Assembly (NCBI GenBank): GCA_040220415.1 | Contig: JAVJUV010000156.1 | Location: 168,521-232,520, forward strand | Direction of reading: 5' to 3' | Source of the DNA: JAVJUV01 sp040220415 | Lineage (GTDB): Bacteria > Pseudomonadota > Alphaproteobacteria > Rhodobacterales > Rhodobacteraceae | DNA length: 64,000 bases | Shown: positions 41,378 to 50,855 of the stretch, in pieces | Layout of the letters: every line of letters begins with the position of its first letter | Position numbering within the stretch: the stretch's first letter is position 1 | The notes under the pieces: generated by a model | Databases searched by the model: none | What the model saw: only the letters and a program-made list of their open reading frames with translations | What the model was told of the DNA's origin: nothing | Position numbers and translations under genes: made by a program

Positions 41378-42822
41378 CAGCCCTCTGGTCGGCAGGCGAG
41401 GCCGGGGCAGCGACGGGCGGCGAAATTCGAGGTAACTGGAAAGCGCATGGCGTTTCCATCGACACACGCACCCTGGAACCGGGTGATCTTTTCGTTGCGC
41501 TTTCGGATGTCCGGGACGGTCATGACTTTGTCGCAGATGCTCTGGCCAAGGGCGCTGCAGCGGCGCTTGTTTCCCGCGTTCCCGATGGCGTCGCACCGGA
41601 CGCACCGCTTCTCGTGGTGCAAGACGTTTTGCTGGCGCTTACCGCTCTTGCGCGGGCGGCACGGGCGCGAACGGCAGCAAAGATCATCGCAGTCACCGGA
41701 TCTGCGGGGAAGACATCGACCAAAGAGATGCTGCGCCATGTGCTTTCCGGTCAAGGCAGAACACATGCCGCCGAGGCGAGCTACAACAATCACTGGGGCG
41801 TCCCGCTGACCCTGGCGCGGATGCCTGCCGCGACGGACTATGCAATCATTGAAATCGGGATGAACCACCCTGGTGAAATAGCACCTCTGTCTCGGCTGAC
41901 CCGCCCTCATATCGCCATCGTCACGACCGTGGCCGCCGCCCACCTGGAAGCCTTCGAAAACGTGGAAGGCATCGCGTATGAAAAGGCAGCCATCTTCGAA
42001 GGGTTGGAGCCAGGTGGATATGCGATCTTCAATGCCGATGTTGAAACCGCACCGATCCTGAATGCCGTAGCAAAGGAGCAGGGTGCCCATCGTCTCGGTT
42101 TCGGAGAGCATGCCGACGCGCTTTTGTGCGCAGATCGAATGACGCTGACTGCGGATGCCAGCGTCGTCCAGGGCCGCTTCGAAGGGCAACCGTTCCTGTT
42201 CAAGATCGGCGCTCCAGGCCGCCATTTCGCGATGAACGCCCTTTCAGTGATGGGAGCCGTCGCAAAAGCGGGCGCCGATTGGGATGTGGCAGCCTGCGAC
42301 CTCGCGCTCTGGCATGCACCGGCCGGACGCGGCCAGCGCGAGACACTCATGCTCGATCTCGTCGAAGAGCAGACCATCGACTTGATCGACGATGCCTTCA
42401 ACGCCAATCCGGCCTCGATGGCGGCTGCGTTCGAAGTGCTGGCCAGCATTCCGGTCCAGGATGGCGTAGGTCGCATCGCCAAGGGCCGGCGGATCGCCAT
42501 ACTGGGCGACATGCTTGAACTTGGCGCGGGAGAGGTTGCCTTGCACGCGGCGCTCGCGGATCATCCTTCGATAAAGGATATTCACCGGGTGGACTGCGTC
42601 GGGCCACGCATGCGGGCACTCTTCGACGTTTTGCCGCAGGACAAACGGGGTCGGTGGGTCGAGACGGCGCAGGAACTGGCCGTCGAGGCCCACCATCTGA
42701 TCGATGCGGGCGACGTCGTCCTGGTCAAAGGGTCGAAGGGTTCGAAGGTCAGCCTCGTGGTCGATGCGTTCCGCAAGCTCGCGAAGACGAGTGCGATGCA
42801 AAAAGAAGAAGGAACCGTTTGA
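41374..42822 (+). CDS. murF: UDP-MurNAc-tripeptide:D-Ala-D-Ala ligase
   Basis: A 482-residue Mur ligase that completes the pentapeptide. It starts at GTG inside the murE stop. VSIDTRTLEPGDLFVAL near residue 28, the ATP loop TGSAGKTSTKEML, NNHWGVPLTLARM and IEIGMNHPGEI are typical. The C-terminal part has DDAFNANPASMAAAFEVL, the usual MurF block. Confidence 0.96.
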   Translation: MTALWSAGEAGAATGGEIRGNWKAHGVSIDTRTLEPGDLFVALSDVRDGHDFVADALAKGAAAALVSRVPDGVAPDAPLLVVQDVLLALTALARAARARTAAKIIAVTGSAGKTSTKEMLRHVLSGQGRTHAAEASYNNHWGVPLTLARMPAATDYAIIEIGMNHPGEIAPLSRLTRPHIAIVTTVAAAHLEAFENVEGIAYEKAAIFEGLEPGGYAIFNADVETAPILNAVAKEQGAHRLGFGEHADALLCADRMTLTADASVVQGRFEGQPFLFKIGAPGRHFAMNALSVMGAVAKAGADWDVAACDLALWHAPAGRGQRETLMLDLVEEQTIDLIDDAFNANPASMAAAFEVLASIPVQDGVGRIAKGRRIAILGDMLELGAGEVALHAALADHPSIKDIHRVDCVGPRMRALFDVLPQDKRGRWVETAQELAVEAHHLIDAGDVVLVKGSKGSKVSLVVDAFRKLAKTSAMQKEEGTV

Positions 42823-42823
42823 G

Positions 42824-43906
42824 ATGCTCTATTGGTTGACGATCTTTTCGGACGGCGGCGACTTCTTCAACCTTTTCAGATACATCACGTTCCGTGCTGG
42901 CGGGGCGTTCTTCACTGCCCTGGTATTCGGATTTCTGTTCGGGCGTCCGCTGATCAATCTGCTTCGGCAAAAGCAGAAACATGGTCAACCGATTCGGAAT
43001 GACGGTCCGGAAAGCCATCTTCAGACCAAAGCCGGAACGCCGACCATGGGCGGTGTGCTGATCCTGGGCGCACTGATTACGTCCTCGCTCCTTTGGGCGC
43101 GGCTGGACGAGGGTTTTGTATGGATGCTGCTTTTCGTGACGATGTCATTCGGGGCGATCGGCTTTGTCGATGACTACCAGAAGGTAACACGGAACAGCCA
43201 CTCGGGTTTGTCAGGCAGAATGCGGCTGGCCATCGGGTTCGTCATCGCTGCAATTGCGGGGGTCTGGGCGATTTGGCTGCATCCCGCGCCGCTTCAGAAC
43301 CACCTTGCGATACCGGTGGTCAGCATGCTGCTGAACCTTGGAATCATGTTCGTTCCCTTTGCGATGCTGGTGATCGTCGGCTCGGCCAACGCGGTGAACC
43401 TGACCGATGGTCTCGACGGGTTGGCCATCATGCCGGTCATGATCGCGGCAGGCTCGCTTGGCGTCATCGCCTATGCAGTGGGCAGGACCGACTTCACCGA
43501 GTATCTCGGAATCAACTATGTTCCCGGCACCGGCGAGATTCTGATCTTCACGGCCGGGTTGATCGGCGGGGGCCTTGGGTTCCTTTGGTACAATGCCCCG
43601 CCAGCGGCCGTCTTCATGGGCGACACCGGTTCTTTGGCGCTAGGCGGCGCTCTAGGAGCGATCGCGGTGGCCACCAAGCACGAGATCGTGCTGGCGATCA
43701 TCGGCGGGCTTTTTGTGGTCGAGGCGCTAAGCGTCATCATCCAGGTTCTGTATTTCAAGATGACCGGCAGACGCGTGTTCCTCATGGCTCCGATCCATCA
43801 TCATTTCGAGAAGCAGGGATGGGCCGAGCCTCAGATCGTGATCCGCTTCTGGATCATCAGTCTGATCCTTGCACTGATCGGTCTGGCGACACTGAAAGTG
43901 AGGTAG
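42824..43906 (+). CDS. mraY: Phospho-MurNAc-pentapeptide transferase
   Basis: A 360-residue, ten-helix membrane enzyme making lipid I from UDP-MurNAc-pentapeptide and undecaprenyl phosphate. Catalytic Asp motifs: GFVDDYQKV, LTDGLDGLA and MGDTGSLALGG; the cytoplasmic loop has IHHHFEKQGW. Standard length. The ATG follows the murF stop by one base. Confidence 0.97.
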   Translation: MLYWLTIFSDGGDFFNLFRYITFRAGGAFFTALVFGFLFGRPLINLLRQKQKHGQPIRNDGPESHLQTKAGTPTMGGVLILGALITSSLLWARLDEGFVWMLLFVTMSFGAIGFVDDYQKVTRNSHSGLSGRMRLAIGFVIAAIAGVWAIWLHPAPLQNHLAIPVVSMLLNLGIMFVPFAMLVIVGSANAVNLTDGLDGLAIMPVMIAAGSLGVIAYAVGRTDFTEYLGINYVPGTGEILIFTAGLIGGGLGFLWYNAPPAAVFMGDTGSLALGGALGAIAVATKHEIVLAIIGGLFVVEALSVIIQVLYFKMTGRRVFLMAPIHHHFEKQGWAEPQIVIRFWIISLILALIGLATLKVR

Positions 43907-43909
43907 CGC

Positions 43910-44305
43910 ATGGGATTTCTTATCCGCTGGATCGCCGCCTTCTTCCTGTTGGCACTGACGTTCAATCCGACAGACTGGAATTACACCCGCTGGGCGACTG
44001 CCAATTGGCAAGATCAGACGCCGCTGGCGGTGCTCGGCGGCCTGATACTCCTGGTGGCCTACGTCTTGTTTTTTACCGCCGTGCTGCGTGGAATTGGCGC
44101 GATCGGCGTAATCCTGATACTTGCGGTTGTGGCCGCGCTGGTCTGGGTGCTGGTGGACCTTGGCTGGATCAGTCTTGAGAACCCGACATCCAACACATGG
44201 ATCGCGCTGATCGCGCTTTCAGTGGTTCTGGCGGTTGGCATGTATTGGGGAATACTCTGGCGCCGGCTTTCCGGACAGCTAGAGGTGGACGAGGACGAAG
44301 GATGA
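43910..44305 (+). CDS. DUF6524-like small membrane protein inside the dcw cluster
   Basis: A 131-residue protein with four membrane helices (IRWIAAFFLLALTF, PLAVLGGLILLVAYVLFFT, GVILILAVVAALVWVLVDLGWI, WIALIALSVVLAVGMYWG) and a short acidic tail. The opening FNPTDWNYTRWA is conserved in this family. It begins three bases after mraY and overlaps murD by four bases. Function unknown; the location suggests a link to lipid I/II metabolism or division. Confidence 0.8.
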   Translation: MGFLIRWIAAFFLLALTFNPTDWNYTRWATANWQDQTPLAVLGGLILLVAYVLFFTAVLRGIGAIGVILILAVVAALVWVLVDLGWISLENPTSNTWIALIALSVVLAVGMYWGILWRRLSGQLEVDEDEG

Positions 44306-45705
44306 TCCCTGCACAGGGCGTTGACGGTCAGAAGCTTGTCGTCCTCGGTCTCGGTCGCTCGGGCCTGTCGGCGGCGCGGGCAATCGAAGCGGGCGGAGGC
44401 GAGGCGCTTTGCTGGGACGACAGTCCCGAGGCGCGGGACAGGGCAGAAGCCCAGGGTCTCCTGATCCATGACGTCTCGAAACGCGAAGCCTGGGCAGGTG
44501 TCGCAGCGCTGATCGTATCTCCGGGCATTCCGCATCTTTATCCCGAACCGAACAAGTGGATTGCACGAGCGATGGATGCTGGGGTGCCGGTCGACAACGA
44601 TATCGGCCTGTTCTTTCGCTCGCTGGGATCGTCGGACTGGGATCACCTCGACACGCCGCCCAAGGTGGTTGCGATCACCGGATCGAATGGCAAGTCCACC
44701 ACCTCGGCTCTGATCCATCACTGTCTGACAGTTGCGGGCAAGAGCAGTCAGCTTGCCGGAAATATCGGTCGGGGTGTCCTGGACATCGACCCGCCGGGTG
44801 ACGGTGCAATTTTGGTGCTTGAATTGTCGTCCTACCAGATCGATCTGGCCCGGGCGCTGACGCCGGATGTCGCCGTCTTCACCAACCTTTCGCCCGATCA
44901 TCTGGACAGGCACGGCGGAATCGGCGGCTATTTCGCGGCCAAGCGCCGGCTTTTTGCCGAGGGTGGCCCGGACCGGGCGGTCATCGGCATCGACGAGCCG
45001 GAAGGCCGATATCTTGCCAATCAACTGGCCGAAGGCGTCGGCGACTACCGCGTGATCCGGGTGTCGGTCGAGCAGAAGCTGGACGGACCCGGGTGGCTGG
45101 TCTTCGCCCGCAAGGGCTTCCTTTCCGAGTATCGCAAGGCACGGCAGGCAGCCTCGGTCGACCTGCGGGCGGTCCGGGGGCTTCCGGGAACACACAATCA
45201 TCAGAATGCCTGCGCGGCCTTTGCGGCTCTCAGGGCGCTGGGGCTCAGCCCGAAGACGATCGAACAGGGTTTCCAAAGCTTCGAGGGGCTTCCCCACCGC
45301 AGCCAGATCGTCGGCGAGATGGACGGCGTCGTATTTGTAAACGACTCCAAGGCCACCAACGTGGATGCCGCCGGGAAAGCGCTGCAGGCATTCGACCGTA
45401 TCCGCTGGATCGTGGGTGGGCAGATGAAGGACGGCGGCCTGGCAGCTTTGAAGCCGCACCTGGGCCGGGTTGTGAAGGCCTATGTCATCGGTCGGCAGGC
45501 CCGAGAGGTCGCGCTGGAAATTGCCGAGACGCCGCACGAAGTCTGCGAGACCATCGCGGTGGCGGTCGCCCGCGCTTCGGCCGAGGCGGAAGCCGGAGAC
45601 ACGGTACTACTGGCGCCGGCCGCGGCGAGTTTCGACCAGTACGACAATTTCGAGAAGCGTGGCGAAGATTTCACGGCAGAGGTCGCGCGGGCGATCTCGG
45701 GGTAG
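44302..45705 (+). CDS. murD: UDP-MurNAc-L-alanine:D-glutamate ligase
   Basis: A 467-residue Mur ligase adding D-glutamate. It begins VVLGLGRSGLSAARAIEAGG, has the ATP loop ITGSNGKSTTSALI near residue 130, LELSSYQIDLA and LSPDHLDRHGG, and the C-terminal KGRD-like VNDSKATNVDAAGKAL. The ATG overlaps the preceding stop (ATGA). Last dcw gene in this window; murG, murC, ftsQ, ftsA and ftsZ are not adjacent. Confidence 0.97.
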   Translation: MIPAQGVDGQKLVVLGLGRSGLSAARAIEAGGGEALCWDDSPEARDRAEAQGLLIHDVSKREAWAGVAALIVSPGIPHLYPEPNKWIARAMDAGVPVDNDIGLFFRSLGSSDWDHLDTPPKVVAITGSNGKSTTSALIHHCLTVAGKSSQLAGNIGRGVLDIDPPGDGAILVLELSSYQIDLARALTPDVAVFTNLSPDHLDRHGGIGGYFAAKRRLFAEGGPDRAVIGIDEPEGRYLANQLAEGVGDYRVIRVSVEQKLDGPGWLVFARKGFLSEYRKARQAASVDLRAVRGLPGTHNHQNACAAFAALRALGLSPKTIEQGFQSFEGLPHRSQIVGEMDGVVFVNDSKATNVDAAGKALQAFDRIRWIVGGQMKDGGLAALKPHLGRVVKAYVIGRQAREVALEIAETPHEVCETIAVAVARASAEAEAGDTVLLAPAAASFDQYDNFEKRGEDFTAEVARAISG

Positions 45706-45709
45706 AAGG

Positions 45710-45745
45710 CCCGGGGGCTCTGCCCTCAGGCCCCCGGGATATTTC
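45710..45745. repeat. GC-palindrome/TATTT intergenic element (copy 1)
   Basis: CCCGGGGGC / GCCCCCGGG stem (45710-45718 and 45730-45738) with an 11-base loop, followed by ATATTTCC. It lies between convergent murD and the aldolase gene and may end both transcripts. A similar element occurs near 50761. Confidence 0.6.
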
Positions 45746-45765
45746 CAGGCCGATAATCGGCTGGG

Positions 45766-46419
45766 TCAGAGGATCGACTGTCCGGTCGCGGCCCAGTCTT
45801 TCAGAAATGCGTCAAGTCCCTTGTCGGTCAAGGGATGCGCGGCCATCTTCTTGATCACGTCTGGCGGCGCGGTGGCCACGTCGGCGCCGATCTTGGCGGC
45901 CTCGCTCATGTGGTTGGCCGAGCGGATCGAGGCGGCGAGGATCTGGGTCTCGAAGCCGTAATTGTCGTAGATCTGGCGGATATCCGCGATCAGGTCCATG
46001 CCGTCGATATTGATATCGTCGAGACGTCCCACGAAGGGCGAGATGAAGGTTGCGCCAGCCTTCGCGGCCAGAAGCGCCTGGTTGGCCGAAAAGCATAGCG
46101 TGACATTGACCATGTGGCCCTCACCGGAAAGATGCTTGCAGGCTTTCAGCCCGTCCCATGTCAATGGCACCTTGATGGCGATGTTCTTGCCAAGCTTTGC
46201 AACCTCGTGGCCTTCCTTGACCATCGTCTCGTAGTCGGTCGCCACGGTTTCCGCGCTGACCGGGCCGTCGACCATCTCGGCGATCTCGGCGATGACTTCC
46301 TTGATATCACGGCCCGATTTGTGGATCAGCGAGGGATTGGTGGTCACCCCATCGACCATCCCCAACTCGTGAAGCTCGCGAATGGCGGCGGTGTCAGCGG
46401 TATCGACGAAGAATTTCAT
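45766..46419 (-). CDS. fsa: Fructose-6-phosphate aldolase/transaldolase-like (TalC/FSA) protein
   Basis: A 217-residue small transaldolase-type enzyme: MKFFVDTADTAAIRELHELGMVDGVTTNPSLI at the start, NIAIKVPLTWDGLKAC with the Schiff-base Lys near residue 86, CFSANQALLAAKAGATFISPFVGRLDDI and ASIRSANHM. Short length fits the TalC/FSA branch; transaldolase and aldolase activities cannot be separated by sight. GGGGGAGA precedes the ATG. Divergent from priA. Confidence 0.9.
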   Translation of the reverse strand: MKFFVDTADTAAIRELHELGMVDGVTTNPSLIHKSGRDIKEVIAEIAEMVDGPVSAETVATDYETMVKEGHEVAKLGKNIAIKVPLTWDGLKACKHLSGEGHMVNVTLCFSANQALLAAKAGATFISPFVGRLDDINIDGMDLIADIRQIYDNYGFETQILAASIRSANHMSEAAKIGADVATAPPDVIKKMAAHPLTDKGLDAFLKDWAATGQSIL

Positions 46420-46523
46420 GGGTCTCCCCCTCTGGCGGATGTGTTCTGTTTCGTGGCACTGATACAGGACTGAGCCGGGGGGCTGAACCCCTGAAAAGCG
46501 TTCCAACCCGATTGAGGCGGCCA

Positions 46524-48716
46524 TTGCTTCGGCATTTTGACGAAGGCGACCTGATTTCGGTTCTGACGACGCAGCCTCTTGACCGGGCGCTGGACTATCG
46601 CGCGCCCGAGGGCGGCTGCTTCGAAGGGGCCTTCGTGGAAGTGCCGCTGGGGCCGCGCAAGGTGCTGGGGGTCGTCTGGGGGCCGGGCGAGGGTGGTTAC
46701 GACGTGTCGAAGGTGCGCGCCGTGCTCCGGGTGCTCGACGCGGCCCCGATGCGGGACGAGATGAAGACCTTCCTGATCCGGGCTGCGGAATACACGCTGA
46801 CGCCGATGCCCGCGATGTTGCGCCTCGCCACGCGGTCGCCGGGCCTGGGCGATCCACCGTCGATGCGAACGGTCTATCGCCGCGGAAGCAGGGACGAACC
46901 GGACCGCTGGACCGACGCCAGGCGCAGGGTCATTGCCTTGCTCGACGAGTTTGGCGGGCTCTCCTTCACGCTGGGAGAACTGGCCGAGCAGGCCGGCGTT
47001 TCGACAAGCGTCGTCAAGGGGCTGGTCAAGCAGGGCGTCGTGGCCGAGGAGGAAAGCCCGCGCGATCTTCCCTATCCGACGCTCGATCCCGGGCGTGGCC
47101 GGAAGGCCCTGACCAAGGAGCAGGAGGACGCGGCGGAGATGTTGCGGCAGGGGGTGACTTCGCGCAGCTATGGCACGACGCTGCTGAAGGGCGTTACCGG
47201 ATCCGGCAAGACCGAAGTTTACCTGGAAGCCGTCGCCGCTTGCCTGAAAGCTGGTCGGCAAGCTCTTGTTCTACTTCCGGAAATCGCATTGACGGCCGAG
47301 TTTCTCAAGCGGGTCGAAGAGCGGTTCGGCGCGCGGCCGGCCGAGTGGCATTCCGGAGTGACGATGACCGAGCGGCGTCGGGCCTGGCGGATGGTCGGCG
47401 AGGGTGGCGCGGAACTGGTCGTCGGGGCACGTTCGGCGCTGTTTCTGCCTTTCCGTGACCTGGGCCTGATCGTCGTCGATGAAGAGCACGACACGTCGTA
47501 CAAGCAAGAGGACGGGGTGCTCTACAACGCGCGCGACATGGCGGTTCTGCGCGCCTCGATATGTGGCGCTCAGGTGGTTCTGGCTTCCGCCACCCCGTCG
47601 CTGGAAAGCTGGGCGAATGCCGAGGCAGGGAAGTATGCCCGCGTAACCTTGGCGTCGCGCTTCGGTGAAGCAGTCATGCCAGAGATGCGTTCAATTGACA
47701 TGCGAAGTGAGAAACTTCCCGCAAGCCACTGGATTTCAAATACTTTGGCCCGTGCCGTGAAGCAGCGCATCGAGGCGGGCGAGCAGGCGCTCCTGTTCCT
47801 GAATCGCCGGGGATATGCGCCGATCACGATCTGCCGCGCTTGCGGGCACCAGATTGGATGCGATCACTGCGATGCGCGCATGGTCGAACATCGTTTCCTC
47901 AAGCGGCTGGTTTGTCACCAGTGCGGCGAAACCAAGCCGATCCCGGCCAAGTGCCCCTCGTGCGAAGCCGAGGATCGGTTGGCTCCGGTCGGACCGGGGG
48001 TGGAGCGGCTTGGCGAGGAAGTGGCAGAGCTGTTTCCCGACGCGCGGGTCGCGGTTCTGTCGTCGGATCTGTTCGGATCGGCGCGGGCTTTGAAGGCGGC
48101 AATCGAGTCCATTGGCGCCGGCGGCGCTGACATCATCATAGGCACGCAACTTGTTGCAAAAGGGCATAATTTCCCGCTTCTGACACTTGTCGGCGTCATC
48201 GATGCCGACCTGGGACTTCAGGGTTCGGATTTGCGGGCCGCCGAGCGGACCTTTCAATTGATGCGGCAGGTTGCGGGCCGTGCCGGCCGGGCGGACAAAC
48301 CTGGCGAGGCGCTGTTGCAGACCTACCAACCCGAACACCCCGTGATCCGGGCGATCCTGTCAGGAGACGAAGAGGATTTCTGGCGTGCCGAGGCCGCGGA
48401 GCGGCGCCAGGCGGGTGTGCCGCCTTACGGGCGGATGGCCGGGATCGTACTATCGTCACCGGATGTCCAGGACGTTTTCGATGTCGGCAAGGCCCTGGTG
48501 GCAAAGGCCGAACCTTTGCGGCGTATCGGCGCGCGGGTCTATGGTCCGGCCGCCGCGCCGATTGCGCGGATCAGGGGTCGGCATCGGGTGCGGCTGCTGG
48601 TGAAGGCGGAGAAAGGCGCGCCGCTTCAACCCGCTCTGGCGGCCTGGGTGGCCCAGATCAGGCTGCCCAACAACATGCGACTTTCCATAGATATCGACCC
48701 GCAGTCATTCTATTGA
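46524..48716 (+). CDS. priA: Primosomal protein N' (PriA helicase)
   Basis: A 730-residue superfamily 2 helicase that reloads the replisome at stalled forks. Walker A is GVTGSGKTEVYL, Walker B is VVDEEHDTSYKQEDGV, and the zinc-binding cysteines are in CRACGHQIGCDHCDARM and CHQCGETKPIPAKCPSC. Motifs V and VI (TQLVAKGHNFP, QVAGRAGR) are intact. The start is uncertain: TTG at 46524 has GAGG six bases before it, TTG at 46512 is in frame; no ATG fits. Confidence 0.96.
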   Translation: MLRHFDEGDLISVLTTQPLDRALDYRAPEGGCFEGAFVEVPLGPRKVLGVVWGPGEGGYDVSKVRAVLRVLDAAPMRDEMKTFLIRAAEYTLTPMPAMLRLATRSPGLGDPPSMRTVYRRGSRDEPDRWTDARRRVIALLDEFGGLSFTLGELAEQAGVSTSVVKGLVKQGVVAEEESPRDLPYPTLDPGRGRKALTKEQEDAAEMLRQGVTSRSYGTTLLKGVTGSGKTEVYLEAVAACLKAGRQALVLLPEIALTAEFLKRVEERFGARPAEWHSGVTMTERRRAWRMVGEGGAELVVGARSALFLPFRDLGLIVVDEEHDTSYKQEDGVLYNARDMAVLRASICGAQVVLASATPSLESWANAEAGKYARVTLASRFGEAVMPEMRSIDMRSEKLPASHWISNTLARAVKQRIEAGEQALLFLNRRGYAPITICRACGHQIGCDHCDARMVEHRFLKRLVCHQCGETKPIPAKCPSCEAEDRLAPVGPGVERLGEEVAELFPDARVAVLSSDLFGSARALKAAIESIGAGGADIIIGTQLVAKGHNFPLLTLVGVIDADLGLQGSDLRAAERTFQLMRQVAGRAGRADKPGEALLQTYQPEHPVIRAILSGDEEDFWRAEAAERRQAGVPPYGRMAGIVLSSPDVQDVFDVGKALVAKAEPLRRIGARVYGPAAAPIARIRGRHRVRLLVKAEKGAPLQPALAAWVAQIRLPNNMRLSIDIDPQSFY

Positions 48717-48792
48717 AACGTGGCGATCACAGGTGGGCGGCAGCCGAAGCTGCGTCTAGTCAATCCTCCGTGATGGGCGTAAAGCGATTCCC

Positions 48793-50022
48793 ATGCGGAT
48801 CGTACAGCTTGAAGAGGCGCGGGGCTTTTCGTTCTGGCGCAGACCCACGACGCTGCTCTTCCTGATGGCGGCGGCAATGCCGCTTGCTTTCGCCACGTGG
48901 TCCGCGCTGCTGAACAACTTCGTGATCGAGCGGGCAGGCTTCACTGGCGTCGAGATCGGCTGGCTGCACACGGTGCGCGAAATCCCGGGCTTCCTGGCCG
49001 TGGGCGTTATCGCGATCATCATTTTCATCCGCGAGCAGGTATTCGGACTGATCTCGCTTCTGATGCTGGGCGTGGCCACGGCGGCGACGGCTTGGTTTCC
49101 GACTTTCGGCGGTATCCTTCTGGTCACCTTCGTTTCGTCACTGGGGTTTCATTACTTCGAGACCGTGAACCAGTCGCTACAGCTTCAATGGCTGCCCAAG
49201 CGAGACGCACCGCGACTCCTGGGCTGGATCGTGTCGATCGGGTCGGGGGCTTCGCTATTGTCGTATGGGCTTCTGGTTGCGACTTGGGATCTCTTCGATC
49301 TGTCCTACAACACCGTCTATGTGATCGCCGGCGGCGCCTGCGCGGCGATTGCGATTTATTGCATGATCGCTTTCCCGCAGTTCGAGGCGCCGGATCCGCA
49401 ATTGAAGAAGTTCATCCTTCGTCGGCGTTACTGGCTTTACTATGCTCTTCAGTTCATGTCGGGGGCGCGGCGCCAGATCTTCATCGTCTTCGCGGCATTC
49501 ATGATGGTCGAGCGCTTTGGCTTTGAAGTGCATGAGGTGACCGCGTTGTTCCTGGTCAACTTTCTGGCCAACATGGTTTTCGCACCGATGATGGGCGGCG
49601 CGGTAGCGCGCTTCGGCGAGCGCGCCGCGCTTGTTTTCGAATACGCGGGACTTACCCTCGTGTTTCTTGCCTACGGCGGAATCTACTTTTTCGGATGGGG
49701 TGTCGTTCTGGCTGCCGGGCTATACGTCCTCGATCATCTGTTCTTCGCGTTGGCATTCGCGCTGAAGACCTATTTCCAGAAGATTGCCGACCCGGGCGAT
49801 ATTGCACCGACGGCAGCGGTGGCTTTCACGATCAATCATATCGCGGCGGTCTTTTTGCCAGCATTTCTGGGGTATCTCTGGATTGTCTCTCCGGCGGGCG
49901 TTTTTGCTCTGGCGGCCTGCATGGCGCTGGTCTCGCTGATGTTGGCGCTTATGATCCCGCGCCATCCCGAACCGGGTCACGAGACTGTGTTCAGTCGCGC
50001 TCTTCCGGCGCCCGCCGAGTAG
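48793..50022 (+). CDS. Major facilitator superfamily transporter
   Basis: A 409-residue inner-membrane protein with about 12 helices. The N-terminal half includes FAIWSALLNNFVIERAGFTGVEIGW, WLHTVREIPGFLAVGV and SSLGFHYFETVNQSLQLQWL; a central cytoplasmic stretch (FEAPDPQLKKFILRRRYWLYY) separates the halves. Motif A is degenerate. Substrate unknown. It follows priA by 77 bp. Confidence 0.85.
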   Translation: MRIVQLEEARGFSFWRRPTTLLFLMAAAMPLAFATWSALLNNFVIERAGFTGVEIGWLHTVREIPGFLAVGVIAIIIFIREQVFGLISLLMLGVATAATAWFPTFGGILLVTFVSSLGFHYFETVNQSLQLQWLPKRDAPRLLGWIVSIGSGASLLSYGLLVATWDLFDLSYNTVYVIAGGACAAIAIYCMIAFPQFEAPDPQLKKFILRRRYWLYYALQFMSGARRQIFIVFAAFMMVERFGFEVHEVTALFLVNFLANMVFAPMMGGAVARFGERAALVFEYAGLTLVFLAYGGIYFFGWGVVLAAGLYVLDHLFFALAFALKTYFQKIADPGDIAPTAAVAFTINHIAAVFLPAFLGYLWIVSPAGVFALAACMALVSLMLALMIPRHPEPGHETVFSRALPAPAE

Positions 50023-50076
50023 TCGAAGTCCTGCCCAGGCCCTATATCCGGGGCAACGGATGAATGGAGACGCGCG

Positions 50077-50730
50077 ATGTTCTTTTTCAAGAAGAGAAGC
50101 CAAATGGTCACCGTTGACGAGGCTCTGCCGGGACGGAACGAGCGCATGCCGACTGCCGAGGCCCACTACGTCAACGGGCAGCCCCTGACGCTGGATGTGC
50201 CCGAGGGCATGGAGGTGGCCATGTTCGGCATGGGGTGTTTCTGGGGCGTGGAACGGATGTTCTGGAAGCTCGAAGGCGTGTATCTGACGATGGTCGGCTA
50301 TGCAGGCGGCAAGACGCCGAACCCAACCTACCAGGAGGTCTGCAGCGGACGGACCGGACACAACGAAATGGTGCGCGTGGTCTATGACCCGGCTGTGATC
50401 ACCTATGAGGACCTGCTGCGCGTATTCTGGGAGGGGCATGATCCGACGCAAGGCATGCGCCAGGGAAATGACGTCGGCACCCAGTATCGCTCGGGCATCT
50501 ATGCCTTCGGCGCAGCGCAGATGGAAGCGGCGGATGCCAGCCGCAGGATATTCGCGCCCCGCCTTTCGGCCAGCGGATTCAATGAGATCACGACCGAGAT
50601 ACTGAACGCGCCCGAATTCTACTTCGCCGAGGATTACCATCAGCAATACCTGGCGAAGAACCCTGCCGGGTATTGCGGGGTTGGAGGCACCGGCGTGACC
50701 TGCCCGATCGGGACCGGCGTGGCAGTCTGA
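50077..50730 (+). CDS. msrA: Peptide methionine-S-sulfoxide reductase MsrA
   Basis: A 217-residue enzyme that reduces methionine-S-sulfoxide in oxidised proteins. The catalytic Cys is in GMGCFWGVERMFWKLEGV near residue 53; GYAGGKTPNPTYQEVCSGRTGHNEMVRVVYDP and FWEGHDPTQGMRQGNDVGTQYRSGIY are typical (only parts quoted: GYAGGKTPNPTYQEVC and DVGTQYRSGIY). The C-terminal YCGVGGTGVTCP carries the resolving cysteines. Confidence 0.96.
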   Translation: MFFFKKRSQMVTVDEALPGRNERMPTAEAHYVNGQPLTLDVPEGMEVAMFGMGCFWGVERMFWKLEGVYLTMVGYAGGKTPNPTYQEVCSGRTGHNEMVRVVYDPAVITYEDLLRVFWEGHDPTQGMRQGNDVGTQYRSGIYAFGAAQMEAADASRRIFAPRLSASGFNEITTEILNAPEFYFAEDYHQQYLAKNPAGYCGVGGTGVTCPIGTGVAV

Positions 50731-50760
50731 GTTGTCGCCGCTCTGGCGCTCGGCGACCGG

Positions 50761-50800
50761 CCGGGGGAGCGCTGCTCCCCCGGGCCCCCTCGGAGTATTT
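50761..50800. repeat. GC-palindrome/TATTT intergenic element (copy 2)
   Basis: CCGGGGGAGC / GCTCCCCCGG perfect ten-base-pair stem with a three-base loop (50761-50783), followed by CCTCGGAGTATTTT. A smaller hairpin (GTCGCCG / CGGCGAC) lies just upstream near 50734-50757. Sits between msrA and prmA. Confidence 0.62.
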
Positions 50801-50855
50801 TCGAAAAGAAGAAGCGACCTTGACGGGCCGTCCACCGCGGCGTAGCGCGCGTTCC

